A stretch of DNA of 64,000 nucleotides from Clavibacter michiganensis. GTDB lineage: Bacteria; Actinomycetota; Actinomycetes; Actinomycetales; Microbacteriaceae. Each line of letters opens with the position of its first letter. Position 1 is the stretch's first letter. Below, one piece after another: positions 23,709 through 31,400 of this stretch. A model generated the notes under the pieces. That model was given only the letters and a program-made list of their open reading frames with translations, had not been told where the DNA came from and did no database searches. The position numbers and the translations under genes are program-made. The stretch is taken from assembly GCF_002151125.1 (NCBI RefSeq), contig NZ_MDJZ01000016.1:372001-436000 (forward strand), written 5' to 3'.

Positions 23709-25133
23709 TCAGCCGACGATCGGCCGCTCCTCGGAGCGCTGGAAGAGCTGGCGGCGCGTGCTCGCGGCGAGGGCCGCCGCGAGGGTCACGGTGCCGACGC
23801 GCCCCAGGAACATGGTGGCAGCGAGCACGTACTTCGCGGGATCCGTGGCCTCGGCCGTGAACCCGGTGCTGAGGCCCGAGGTGGCGAACGCGCTGATCGC
23901 GTCGAAGAGCACGTAGTCGAGGCGCTCGCCGGATATCTGGAGGAGGACGATGCTGCTGAGCGCCACGGTCGTCGCGCCCCAGAGCACGATGCTGACCGCG
24001 AGGCGGAGCACGTCGCTCGGGATGCGGCGCTCGAACACCTCCATCGACTCGCTGCCGCGGGCCTCGGCGAACGCCGCGAGGAACAGGATCGCGAGGGTGG
24101 TGACCTTGATGCCGCCGGCCGTGGACGCGGATCCGCCGCCGATGAACATGAGCATGTCGGTGACCAGCAGGCTCGCGTTCCCGAAGTCGGCCATGTCGAG
24201 CGTGGAGAAGCCGCCGGAGCGCGTCATCACCGAGAGGAACAGCGCCTGGAAGCCGTGCTGCACGGGATCCATGAGCGCGAACGTCTTCCTGTTGTCCCAC
24301 TCGAGCACGACGTACGCGAGCGTGCCCAGCACGATGAGGATGAGCGAGGTCCAGAGCGTGAGCTTCACGTGCACGGAGAAGCGCCGCGGCTTCCGCCACC
24401 CGCGGTACACGGCGTAGATGACGGGGAAGCCGATGCTGCCGAGGAAGACGCCGATCATGAGCAGGCTGAGGAACCAGTAGTCCTGGTGGTACAGCTCGAA
24501 GCCGGCCTCGCTGAAGACGAAGCCCGTGTTCGTGAACGCCATGAGCGAGTAGTAGAAGGAGTCGAGCGCCGCCTGGCCGACCGGGATGCCCTCCAGCAGG
24601 ATCCGCGGGAAGAGCAGCGCCGCGATGGACAGCTCGATGACGAGGGCGCTGATCGCGACCGTGAGCAGCAGCGTGCCGATCTCGCCGAGCTTCACGGCCT
24701 GGCCCTCGGCGACCGGACCGTGGTGGATCCGCAGCGGGTTGCTGTCGCTCGCCGCCATGAGCCGCGCCTTGAGCCCGAGCCGGCGCGACACGATGAGCCC
24801 CATGATCGACGCGAGCGTGAGCACGCCGATGCCGCCGATCTGCACGCCCAACGCGATGAACGCGTGGCCGAGCGGGGTCCAGTAGGTCGCCATGTCGACG
24901 GTCGCGAGGCCCGTGACGCAGATGGCGGACACGGCCGTGAAGAGCGCGTCGGCGAAGGGCGCGTGGTCGCCCGTGGAGGTCATGCCGGGGAGCATGAGGA
25001 TCGTCGTGAGCGTGAGGACCAGCGTCGCGAAGATGAGGATCGCGAATCGGGCGGGCGTGGAATGCGCGAAGTAGTCGAGGAAGTCGCGGATGCGCCCGAG
25101 GAGGGGACGCCCGTGATCCGGCCTGACGCGCAT
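23709..25133 (-). CDS. ktrB: Ktr/Trk potassium channel subunit
   Basis: A 474-residue membrane protein with the four M1-P-M2 repeats of TrkH/KtrB. The first pore loop reads TAVSAICVTGLATVDMATYW, and later loops are recognisable (FTNTGFVFSEAGFELY, VMTRSGGFSTLDMADFGNAS, AFATSGLSTGFTAEATDPAK). It should mediate Na+- or nucleotide-gated K+ uptake with the downstream KtrA protein. The N-terminal ~20 residues are charged and cytoplasmic. It is divergent from the ArsR-type gene with a 78-bp gap. Confidence 0.93.
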   Translation of the reverse strand: MRVRPDHGRPLLGRIRDFLDYFAHSTPARFAILIFATLVLTLTTILMLPGMTSTGDHAPFADALFTAVSAICVTGLATVDMATYWTPLGHAFIALGVQIGGIGVLTLASIMGLIVSRRLGLKARLMAASDSNPLRIHHGPVAEGQAVKLGEIGTLLLTVAISALVIELSIAALLFPRILLEGIPVGQAALDSFYYSLMAFTNTGFVFSEAGFELYHQDYWFLSLLMIGVFLGSIGFPVIYAVYRGWRKPRRFSVHVKLTLWTSLILIVLGTLAYVVLEWDNRKTFALMDPVQHGFQALFLSVMTRSGGFSTLDMADFGNASLLVTDMLMFIGGGSASTAGGIKVTTLAILFLAAFAEARGSESMEVFERRIPSDVLRLAVSIVLWGATTVALSSIVLLQISGERLDYVLFDAISAFATSGLSTGFTAEATDPAKYVLAATMFLGRVGTVTLAAALAASTRRQLFQRSEERPIVG

Positions 25134-25199
25134 GGTCCCCTGTCCGCTTCCGGAGCCGTGCGCCCCGGATCGTCATGGTACTGCGAGCACGGGACGGAA

Positions 25200-25205
25200 T
25201 AGCCT
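25200..25205 (+). promoter_or_regulatory. -10 box of leaderless arsR-type gene
   Basis: TAGCCT ends 6 nt before ATG 25212; the intervening TCGGGG is too close to act as a Shine-Dalgarno. Confidence 0.45.
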
Positions 25206-25211
25206 TCGGGG

Positions 25212-25754
25212 ATGGCTGACATCTTCGACGTCGTGGCGGATCCCACCCGGCGCGACCTCCTCCGCGTGCTGCTCGACCGACGCGCGGTGCCCGAGGCGCC
25301 CACGGGGGAGATCAGCGTCTCGGAGCTCGTGCAGACGCTCGGGATCAGCCAGCCGACCGTGTCGAAGCACCTGCGCGTGCTGCGCGACATCGGCCTGGTC
25401 TCCGTGCGGGAGGAGGGGCAGCACCGCTACTACCGCCTCGAGCCCGCGCCGCTGGAGGCGCTGGACGCCTGGGTCGCGCCCTTCGTCGGCGACGGCGACG
25501 GTGGTGTCGACGACGGGCACGCGGATCCCGACACGGGACTGCTCGGCGGCGGCCTGTCGGCGGACCCCGACGGGGACGACGACGGCGACCCGGCCGGCTA
25601 CCCGTTCGCCGCGTCCCTCGGCCGGATCTGGGCCGACACCCGCTACCAGGCGGCCGCCGCGGTGCACGACGCCACGCGCGTCGCGGGCAGCGCGGGGCAG
25701 GCCGGGCTCGGCCGTCTGCGCGGCCGGAAGCAGGGGAACGCGCGGGACGCGTGA
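25212..25754 (+). CDS. ArsR-family winged-helix regulator
   Basis: A 180-residue protein. Residues 1-85 form an ArsR-type DNA-binding domain (ADIFDVVADPTRRDLLRVLL, LGISQPTVSKHLRVLRDIG, REEGQHRYYRLEP). No metal-binding Cys cluster is present, so it is not a classic metalloregulator. The C-terminal 90 residues are Asp/Gly-rich and then basic, and do not match a known domain. It is divergent from ktrBA and upstream of the bldC-like gene. It could regulate either neighbour, but no evidence decides this. Confidence 0.88.
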   Translation: MADIFDVVADPTRRDLLRVLLDRRAVPEAPTGEISVSELVQTLGISQPTVSKHLRVLRDIGLVSVREEGQHRYYRLEPAPLEALDAWVAPFVGDGDGGVDDGHADPDTGLLGGGLSADPDGDDDGDPAGYPFAASLGRIWADTRYQAAAAVHDATRVAGSAGQAGLGRLRGRKQGNARDA

Positions 25755-25875
25755 TGCGGGATGTGACACGATGGACAGGCGTCCATCCGCACCCCTAGAC
25801 TCGCGCACCAGCGCCCGCATCGCGGGGGCAAGAGGTCCGTGAGCCGGTCACGCAGAACGAGGAGTCGATCCGCCC

Positions 25876-26115
25876 ATGTCGCGTGACCTGTCCGACGTCC
25901 GATTCCTCACGGTGGCCGAGGTGGCCGAGATGATGCGCGTCTCCAAGATGACCGTCTACCGCCTCGTGCACTCGGGCGACCTGCCCGCCATCCGCTTCGG
26001 CCGCTCCTTCCGCGTGCCCGAGTCCGCCGTGCTCGCCGCCATCGACCCGTCGAACGCGCTGCCCGGCCAGCCCGGCGAGGCGTCGCGTCACTCCGGCATC
26101 TCGGATGTCGGCTAG
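25876..26115 (+). CDS. bldC: BldC-like small helix-turn-helix protein
   Basis: A 79-residue MerR-like/excisionase-type winged helix (FLTVAEVAEMMRVSKMTVYR, HSGDLPAIRFGRSFRVPESA). It is very similar to the developmental regulator BldC of actinobacteria, which binds DNA as cooperative head-to-tail oligomers. The gene is immediately upstream of the bS22 gene, a common actinobacterial neighbourhood. GAGGAG lies 11 nt before the ATG. A phage excisionase is unlikely, as no integrase or phage gene is near. Confidence 0.88.
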   Translation: MSRDLSDVRFLTVAEVAEMMRVSKMTVYRLVHSGDLPAIRFGRSFRVPESAVLAAIDPSNALPGQPGEASRHSGISDVG

Positions 26116-26135
26116 ACTCCTCTGAGGCTATTTTC

Positions 26136-26156
26136 CGCGGGTCCTCAGCACCCGCG
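26136..26156 (+). promoter_or_regulatory. hairpin in the bS22 leader
   Basis: CGCGGGT / ACCCGCG (7 bp) with a 7-nt loop, 31 nt before the bS22 start. A TAGACT box lies at 26112-26117. The hairpin could be a weak attenuator after bldC or a leader element for the ribosomal protein; only the structure is seen. Confidence 0.4.
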
Positions 26157-26187
26157 TGTTCCGTCCGGCAACAGATGAGGTGCCCCT

Positions 26188-26286
26188 ATGGGTTCAGTGA
26201 TCAAGAAGCGTCGCAAGCGCATGGCGAAGAAGAAGCACCGCAAGCTGCTTCGCAAGACGCGCCACCAGCGTCGCAACAAGAAGTAG
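26188..26286 (+). CDS. ribosomal protein bS22 (AURKAIP1/COX24 domain)
   Basis: A 32-residue, extremely basic peptide (MGSVIKKRRKRMAKKKHRKL, then RKTRHQRRNKK). It matches the AURKAIP1/COX24-domain small-subunit protein found in actinobacterial ribosomes and named bS22 in mycobacteria. GATGAGG precedes the ATG. A strong terminator follows. It is too short for many gene finders but the match is clear. Confidence 0.92.
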   Translation: MGSVIKKRRKRMAKKKHRKLLRKTRHQRRNKK

Positions 26287-26319
26287 AGCGGACGCGCCCA
26301 CGAGGGCGCAGGACGTGAT

Positions 26320-26359
26320 GGAGAGGACGCCGACCCGGCGACGGGGCGGCGTCCTCTCC
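26320..26359. terminator. bidirectional terminator after bS22 gene
   Basis: A perfect 13-bp stem, GGAGAGGACGCCG (26320-26332) / CGGCGTCCTCTCC (26347-26359), with a 14-nt loop, between two convergent genes. Confidence 0.85.
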
Positions 26360-26412
26360 GTGCGTCCGGGGGTGCGCGCTGCTCGACCAGCGGCGTCGGG
26401 GATCCGCGGGCG

Positions 26413-27165
26413 TCAGCGCCCGGTGGATCCGCCCGCCCGGGCGGCCTCGCGGCGCACCCGCCTCCTCGCCTCCCGGATGCTCGCGCGTCGCAGCCGCATG
26501 GACGGCCAGCCGGATCCGCGCGCATGGGCGGCCAGCGCCTGATCCGGGTTCACGACCACCGGGTGCCCGACGAGCGTGAGCAGCGGGATGTCGTGCCGGG
26601 AGTCGGAGTACGCCCAGCACTCGCGGGCGTCCGCGCCCGTGCGCGCGAGGAGGCCGCGGGCGGCGGCGGCCTTGTGCGCGCCGTGCAGGAACTCGCCCTC
26701 GAGGCGGCCCGTGTAGGCGCCGTCGCTCACCTCGAGCGCGCTGCCGAGCGCGCCCGTGAGGCCGAGGCGACGCGCGATCACGTCGGCCAGGAACGACGGC
26801 GACGCCGTGACGAGCCAGACCTGGTGGCCCTTGGCGAGGTGCTCCTGCGCGAGGCCGAGCGTCTCCGGCCACACGGCGTGCGCGGTGTGCCGCTCGTATA
26901 TGTCGTCCGCGAGGCGGGCCATGTCGGCGACGGTGACGCCCGTGACGACTTCGAGGCCGCGGGCGCGCGCCGACGCGAGGTGCCGGTCGTTCTCGCCGCG
27001 CGCCTTGAAGCGCGCGTGCTTCCATCCGGCGCCCGCGATGTCGCGCACGGTGAGGAGGCCGGCCGCGCGCAGGCCGCGCACGAGGTGGAACACGCTCGCG
27101 CCGTGGATCAGCGTGTTGTCCACGTCGAAGAACGCGAGGATCGGGGTGCTCGCCTGGTCGGCCAT
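26413..27165 (-). CDS. HAD-superfamily subclass IB hydrolase
   Basis: A 250-residue phosphatase-like protein. Motif I is FFDVDNTLIHG (about residues 11-21). The Ser/Thr motif is VWLVTASPSFLADVIARRLG. The C-terminal motif CWAYSDSRHDIPLLTLVG carries the Mg2+-binding Asp pair. Length and motif spacing fit HAD-IB enzymes such as SerB/CicA-like phosphatases acting on small phospho-compounds. The substrate is unknown. ATG 27165 lies 9 nt after TACGCT on the minus strand. It is divergent from the glutaredoxin gene. Confidence 0.88.
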   Translation of the reverse strand: MADQASTPILAFFDVDNTLIHGASVFHLVRGLRAAGLLTVRDIAGAGWKHARFKARGENDRHLASARARGLEVVTGVTVADMARLADDIYERHTAHAVWPETLGLAQEHLAKGHQVWLVTASPSFLADVIARRLGLTGALGSALEVSDGAYTGRLEGEFLHGAHKAAAARGLLARTGADARECWAYSDSRHDIPLLTLVGHPVVVNPDQALAAHARGSGWPSMRLRRASIREARRRVRREAARAGGSTGR

Positions 27166-27230
27166 GATCGCCTCAGCGTAGGCGACGCTCCTGCGCGCGG
27201 GGCCCGGGCTGCACCGCTCCTGCCCTCGCC

Positions 27231-27236
27231 TACGCT
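27231..27236 (+). promoter_or_regulatory. -10 box of leaderless glutaredoxin-like gene
   Basis: TACGCT ends 6 nt before ATG 27243. No ribosome-binding site separates the two. Confidence 0.45.
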
Positions 27237-27242
27237 GGGCGG

Positions 27243-27506
27243 ATGAGCGCAACGGTCCTCACCCTCGTCGGCAAGCCCGGCTGCCACCTCTGCGACGACG
27301 CGCGCGAGGTCGTGTCCCAGGTGCTCGGCGGCCTCGACGCAACGCGCGCCGCCGAGGTGACGCTGGAGGAGCGGAGCATCCTCGACGACCGGGCCCTCGC
27401 CGACCGCTTCGCCGAGGAGATCCCGGTGCTCCTCATCGACGGGCGCGTGCACAACTACTGGCGCATCGACGCCGACAGGCTCCGGCGGGCGCTCGACGCG
27501 CGCTGA
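27243..27506 (+). CDS. glutaredoxin-family protein
   Basis: An 87-residue thioredoxin-fold protein with the redox motif CHLCDD near residues 14-19, and EEIPVLLIDGRVHNYWRI carrying the conserved cis-Pro. It belongs to the glutaredoxin-like group (DUF836-type) common in actinobacteria. It probably acts as a cytoplasmic thiol-disulfide protein. It is transcribed alone from a leaderless-type promoter. Confidence 0.88.
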   Translation: MSATVLTLVGKPGCHLCDDAREVVSQVLGGLDATRAAEVTLEERSILDDRALADRFAEEIPVLLIDGRVHNYWRIDADRLRRALDAR

Positions 27507-27528
27507 GCCCGGCGCCGCCGCCCGCGGA

Positions 27529-27534
27529 TAGGGT
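27529..27534 (+). promoter_or_regulatory. -10 box of leaderless Dabb gene
   Basis: TAGGGT ends 6 nt before ATG 27541, without a Shine-Dalgarno. Confidence 0.45.
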
Positions 27535-27540
27535 CGTCGC

Positions 27541-27843
27541 ATGACCCTCCGCCATGTCGTCTCCTGGAAGCTCGCCGACCGCGATCCCGCCGCCCTCGAT
27601 CGGGACGCCACGCGCATCCGCGAGGCGCTCGAGACGCTGCCCGACCTGGTGCCCGGGATCCGCTCGTTCCAGGTGGGACGCGACGTGATCGGATCCGCGC
27701 GCAGCCACGATCTCGTGCTCATCGCCGACTTCGACGACCGGGCCGCGCTCGACGCGTACGACGTCCACCCCGAGCACCAGCGCGTCGCCGCGTTCGTGCG
27801 GAGCCTGGTGGGATCCGCGGCCTCGGTCGACTTCGAGGTCTGA
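27541..27843 (+). CDS. Dabb-family stress-responsive alpha/beta-barrel protein
   Basis: A 100-residue dimeric alpha/beta-barrel protein. The N-terminal LRHVVSWKL and the C-terminal YDVHPEHQRVAAFV are the family signatures. Dabb proteins include stress-responsive proteins and a few cyclases, and most bacterial members have no assigned reaction. It stands between the glutaredoxin gene and the ABC exporter, with its own leaderless-type promoter. Confidence 0.88.
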   Translation: MTLRHVVSWKLADRDPAALDRDATRIREALETLPDLVPGIRSFQVGRDVIGSARSHDLVLIADFDDRAALDAYDVHPEHQRVAAFVRSLVGSAASVDFEV

Positions 27844-27904
27844 CCGGACGGCCGGTCCCCTCGACGGCTCCCGCCGCCCTCGGCGCATGCGGGAGGATGT
27901 GCGG

Positions 27905-28546
27905 ATGGGGGACGCGGTCGAGGTCGAGCGGGTGTCGGTGGTCGTCGACGGGGTCCCGCTGCTGCGGCCGACGGACCTCGCCGTCGCATCCGGCGAGGCC
28001 GTCGCGGTCACCGGCCCGAACGGCGCGGGGAAGACCACGCTGCTGCGGGTGGTCGCCGGGCTGACGCGGCCGAGCGCGGGAACGGTCCGCGTCGCCGGCC
28101 GGGCGGTCGACGAGCGCGACCCGGCCTTCCGGCGCGCGGTGTCCGGATCCATCGGCCACCCGCCCGTGGCGCGCGACCTGACCCTCGCCGAGCACCTCGC
28201 CGTCATCGCCGCGTCCTGGGGGATGGACGCGCAGGCCGCCCGCGACCGCGCGGCGGCGCACCTCGAGCGGTGGCGGCTCGCACCTCTCGCCCGGCGCTTC
28301 CCGCACGAGCTGTCCAGCGGCCAGTCCCAGCTGGCGGCGCTCGCGATGGCGACCGTGCGGCCCCACGACGTCCTGCTCCTCGACGAGCCCGAGCAGCGGC
28401 TCGACCCCGACCGGCTGCAGCTGGTGATCGGGATCCTCCGCGCCGAGCTCGACGACGGCCGCACGCTCGTGCTCGCGACGCACAGCCCGGTGCTCCGCGA
28501 GGCCGTGGCGCACCGGTCGATCGCGCTCGTCGGCGACGCCGCGTGA
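27905..28546 (+). CDS. ABC transporter ATP-binding protein
   Basis: A 213-residue nucleotide-binding subunit. Walker A is VTGPNGAGKTTLLRVVAG; the signature motif is LSSGQSQLAALAMA; Walker B is VLLLDEPEQRLDPDRL; the switch His is in VLATHSPVLRE. The signature LSSGQ is intact. ATG 27905 is chosen because GGGAGG lies 8 nt before it; an in-frame ATG 18 nt upstream has none. The stop overlaps the permease start as GTGA, so the two subunits are translationally coupled. Confidence 0.92.
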   Translation: MGDAVEVERVSVVVDGVPLLRPTDLAVASGEAVAVTGPNGAGKTTLLRVVAGLTRPSAGTVRVAGRAVDERDPAFRRAVSGSIGHPPVARDLTLAEHLAVIAASWGMDAQAARDRAAAHLERWRLAPLARRFPHELSSGQSQLAALAMATVRPHDVLLLDEPEQRLDPDRLQLVIGILRAELDDGRTLVLATHSPVLREAVAHRSIALVGDAA

Positions 28547-30087
28547 GCACGAGGCGCGTCCTCCGCACGGTCAGGGCCCTCCGGCTCGAGCGCGGCGGGG
28601 CCTCGCCGACGGACCTCGCCTACACCGTGTACGCGGTCGCGCTCACGGTGCTCATCGTCGGGATCCCGGTGCTGCGCGCCATCGTGCTGGAGCTCGCGGA
28701 GCCGGTCGCGGCGGCGGCGCTCCGCGCCCACGGGCCGACCGCGGCCGCGGCGGTCGCGGGCCTCGCCGCCACGGCGCTCCTCGTCGCCGGCGGCGCACGC
28801 GGCCCGGCCCTGCTGTCCCCGTTCCTCACCGCGACGCTCGCGGGCAGCGGGTTGCCGCGCGCGGCCGTGCTGGGCCGCCCGTTCGCCCGCGCCGTCGCAG
28901 GATCCGCCGCGCTCGCCGCGCTCGTGGCGCTGCTGCCCGGCCTCGCCCTGCTCGTCGCGGGCGATGCGGATCCGGGGCCGTTCGCCGCGTGGACCGCGGG
29001 CGGCGCGCTCCTCGGGGTGATCCTCGCGGGCTGCTGGCTCGCGGGCCAGCGGCTGGGCGCGGGCGGCCGGGCCGTCGGGGGAGCGGCGCTCCTCGGATCC
29101 ACCGCCGTCGCCGTGCTCGTGCCGAACGCGATCGTGCCGTGGACCGCCGTCCGCGCGCTCTTCCCGGGCCCCGGCGCGTGGCCGCCGTCCGCGGGAGCGG
29201 GGACGGCGCTCGGGACGCTGGCCGCGCTCGCCCTCGCCGTGCTCGCGGCCGCGCCGGCGATCCTCGGCGGTCTGCGCGGACCCGAGCTGCTCGCGCAGTC
29301 CCGGCGCTGGCAGACGGCGACGACCCTCGCGACCACGGGCGACCTCGCGATGGCCGCGGGCGGGTTCCGGCCCGTGCCGCGGATCGGGCGCGGCTGGGGC
29401 GCCGTGCGCGGCCGGTCGACGGCCGCCCTCGTCGTGTGGCGCGATGTCGTCGGCTCGCTCCGCACCCCCGTCCGCGCGGCGGCCGCGTGCCTCGGGGTCA
29501 CGGCGTCCGGCGGCCTCCTGGCGGTGTCGCTGGGCGGCGCGGGCACCGGGCTCGTGATCCCCGCGGTCGGCGCGGCGCTCGTCGGGTTCCTCGCGCTCGG
29601 CGTGTGGGCGGACGGCTTCCGGCACGTCGTCGACGTCTCGTCCGCGCCGCCGCTCTACGGGATCCCGACCGGGCGCCTGCTCCTCCTCCACGCCGCGCTC
29701 CCCGCGACCGCCGGGGTCGTGTGCGCGCTCGCGGGAGCCGGGATCGCCGCAGCAGGCGGGGCCGCCGTGGCCGGCGGGGCGGGGGTCGGCGCGCTCGTCT
29801 GCGCTCCCGCCGTCGCGCTGCTGCTCGTCGCCGTCCGCGCGTTCGACGTGGCGAAGGGACCGCTGCCGCTCGAGGTGATGGCGCCCGTGGTCACCCCGGC
29901 CGGCGACGCGTCCGCGCTCGTGATCGCAGCCTGGCAGGCCGACGCGCTCCTGGTGGCATGCGGATCCGTGCTCGCGGTCGTGTCCGCGGTCCAGGCGGTC
30001 GGACCGGCGGGAGCCGCGCTCGCGCTGCCGGTGGGCGCCGGCGTCGCCCTGCGGACGCGGCACCGGGTCCGGGCGGGTCGGGCCTAG
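28543..30087 (+). CDS. ABC transporter permease-like protein (Ala-rich)
   Basis: A 514-residue, extremely hydrophobic Ala/Gly/Val-rich protein with about 12 predicted membrane segments (for example AYTVYAVALTVLIVGIPVL and TGLVIPAVGAALVGFLALGV). A short cytoplasmic region sits near the middle (GRGWGAVRGRSTAALVVWRD). It has no match I recognise beyond exporter permeases of the coupled ATPase/permease kind. The GTG start overlaps the ATPase stop. Such two-gene units export lipids, peptides or drugs, but the substrate is not indicated. The stop overlaps the convergent 71-residue gene by 4 nt. Confidence 0.78.
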   Translation: MSTRRVLRTVRALRLERGGASPTDLAYTVYAVALTVLIVGIPVLRAIVLELAEPVAAAALRAHGPTAAAAVAGLAATALLVAGGARGPALLSPFLTATLAGSGLPRAAVLGRPFARAVAGSAALAALVALLPGLALLVAGDADPGPFAAWTAGGALLGVILAGCWLAGQRLGAGGRAVGGAALLGSTAVAVLVPNAIVPWTAVRALFPGPGAWPPSAGAGTALGTLAALALAVLAAAPAILGGLRGPELLAQSRRWQTATTLATTGDLAMAAGGFRPVPRIGRGWGAVRGRSTAALVVWRDVVGSLRTPVRAAAACLGVTASGGLLAVSLGGAGTGLVIPAVGAALVGFLALGVWADGFRHVVDVSSAPPLYGIPTGRLLLLHAALPATAGVVCALAGAGIAAAGGAAVAGGAGVGALVCAPAVALLLVAVRAFDVAKGPLPLEVMAPVVTPAGDASALVIAAWQADALLVACGSVLAVVSAVQAVGPAGAALALPVGAGVALRTRHRVRAGRA

Positions 30088-30299
30088 CCGCGCGGTCGGG
30101 CCGCGTCGAGGATCCGCACGGCCTCGTCGGCCGGGACCGTCCAGGTGATCGTCGCGGTCACGCGCGCGACGCCGTCGTCGGAGACGTCCGTGCCGGCGAA
30201 GTCGACCTGCACGTCGCGCACCTCACGGCTGATGGCGGCGGCGGACTCCGTGGCGGCGAGGATCGCCTCGTCGTCGTAGGGGAGGTTCGTGAGGGCCAT
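30084..30299 (-). CDS. hypothetical protein (71 aa)
   Basis: A 71-residue acidic protein beginning MALTNLPYDDEAILAATESA, with a C-terminal beta-rich part (VARVTATITWTVPADEAVRI). It looks like a small soluble alpha+beta domain. I do not recognise it. The gene sits 53 bp after a DUF7882-like gene on the same strand, so they may share a transcript. The ATG has only weak upstream purines (AAGGA 6 nt away). Confidence 0.6.
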   Translation of the reverse strand: MALTNLPYDDEAILAATESAAAISREVRDVQVDFAGTDVSDDGVARVTATITWTVPADEAVRILDAARPRG

Positions 30300-30352
30300 G
30301 GTCGTCCTTGGGGTGCGGGGTGCGGGGTGTGCGTGGTCGGGATGGCGGCGCG

Positions 30353-30685
30353 TCACTCCGGGGGCGGCTCGGCGCGCGAGGTCGATCCGGGCGGCGGCTC
30401 GGGCAGCAGGTGCAGCCCGGATCCGGTGTTCGCGCTGTCCATGAGCAGATCCACCCACGCGGGGTTGATCGCGGGAGGGCGGCTGCCCGAGAACCGGAAG
30501 TGCAGCGGCAGCTCGGGCGCGACCCACACGGTGCTGCGCCCGTCGCCCTCGGAGGCCGGGTACTTCCAGGAGAACGCGAAGCTCTCCTTCCGGCGGAGCT
30601 TGTTGAGCATCACGATCTGCAGGTGCGCGAGCGCGCGGTCGTCGATGGTGGTGCGGGTGGTGCTGTCGAAGATCAGCTGGCCCAT
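30353..30685 (-). CDS. DUF7882-like protein
   Basis: A 110-residue protein with the pattern MGQLIFDSTTRTTIDDRALA, then LQIVMLNKLRRKESFAFSW, FRFSGSRPPAINPAWVDLLM and a Pro-rich tail. From memory this matches a small actinobacterial family (DUF7882) that is often mislabelled ATP-dependent DNA ligase. No ligase nucleotidyl motif (KxDG) is present. The role is unknown. Conserved basic and aromatic residues could bind nucleic acid, but that is only a guess. GGAGGAG-like purines precede the ATG. Confidence 0.65.
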   Translation of the reverse strand: MGQLIFDSTTRTTIDDRALAHLQIVMLNKLRRKESFAFSWKYPASEGDGRSTVWVAPELPLHFRFSGSRPPAINPAWVDLLMDSANTGSGLHLLPEPPPGSTSRAEPPPE

Positions 30686-30845
30686 GCCGGCGCTCCTCCG
30701 TGTCCCGTCCTGGTGCCCGTCGAGGGCGGGGATCCCGGGGATCCCGCGGCTTCCACGGCTCGGCGACCCGCGGGTGAGGGCATCGAGTGGTGGTGCAGAT
30801 ATTACGGCACCGGAGGAATAACAGGCCCTCCGGAGGGTGCTCCCG

Positions 30846-31400
30846 TCACCCGACGCCATCCCGGCGGCTGCCCGCGTCGAGCACGGCGAGGACGGCGACG
30901 GCCACCTGCCGCGGGGTGCGTCTGTCGGTCGCGATCTCCGTCTCGTCGAGGTCCGCCGCGCGCAGCCGCGCGGCCAGGTCGGCATGGCGGGCCAGGTGCC
31001 AGTCCCGCGCGGCCCCGCGGTCGGCGTCGTAGCGGGACCGCAGCCGCGCCTCGACGGTCGCGGGCGATGCGCTGAGGCGCACGCACCGCACGTCGATCCC
31101 CAGCGCGTCGCGGTACCGCTCGAGGTCGGCGCGCTCCGCCACCACCCCGCTGATCACGAGCTGCCGGGGCCCCGCCTCCTGGAAGAGCGCCCACGCGGCG
31201 GCCATGGCCCGCGCCTCCACGACGACGTTCTCCGGATCCCACGACGCGGGCGGCCACGACCGGTGGAACCCGTCCACGTCCATCAGGCTGAAGGGCCGCC
31301 CGGCCTCGGCGAGCAGGTCGCCGACGTGGTCGAGCACGGCGCTCTTGCCGACGCCGTAGGTGCCGTTGAGGAGGAGGGCGGGTGGGCTCGCGTCAGCCAT
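30846..31400 (-). CDS. P-loop ATPase/kinase-like protein
   Basis: A 184-residue protein with Walker A LLNGTYGVGKSAVLDHVGDL (residues about 9-28). It resembles small AAA/zeta-toxin/adenylylsulfate-kinase-like NTPases, with QLVISGVVAERADLERYRDA and later HLARHADLAARLRAADLDET. It overlaps the end of the LCP gene by 8 nt, so the two are cotranslated. A phosphotransferase for a small molecule or nucleotide is possible. The coupling to a cell-wall ligase is unusual and may reflect only dense packing. Confidence 0.75.
   Translation of the reverse strand: MADASPPALLLNGTYGVGKSAVLDHVGDLLAEAGRPFSLMDVDGFHRSWPPASWDPENVVVEARAMAAAWALFQEAGPRQLVISGVVAERADLERYRDALGIDVRCVRLSASPATVEARLRSRYDADRGAARDWHLARHADLAARLRAADLDETEIATDRRTPRQVAVAVLAVLDAGSRRDGVG

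Noticed and set aside
25876-26115. Excisionase for a mobile element
   Set aside because: The sequence fits BldC better, and the bS22 neighbour is the usual BldC context.
30353-30685. ATP-dependent DNA ligase
   Set aside because: This label circulates for the family, but no nucleotidyltransferase KxDG motif exists and the protein is only 110 residues.
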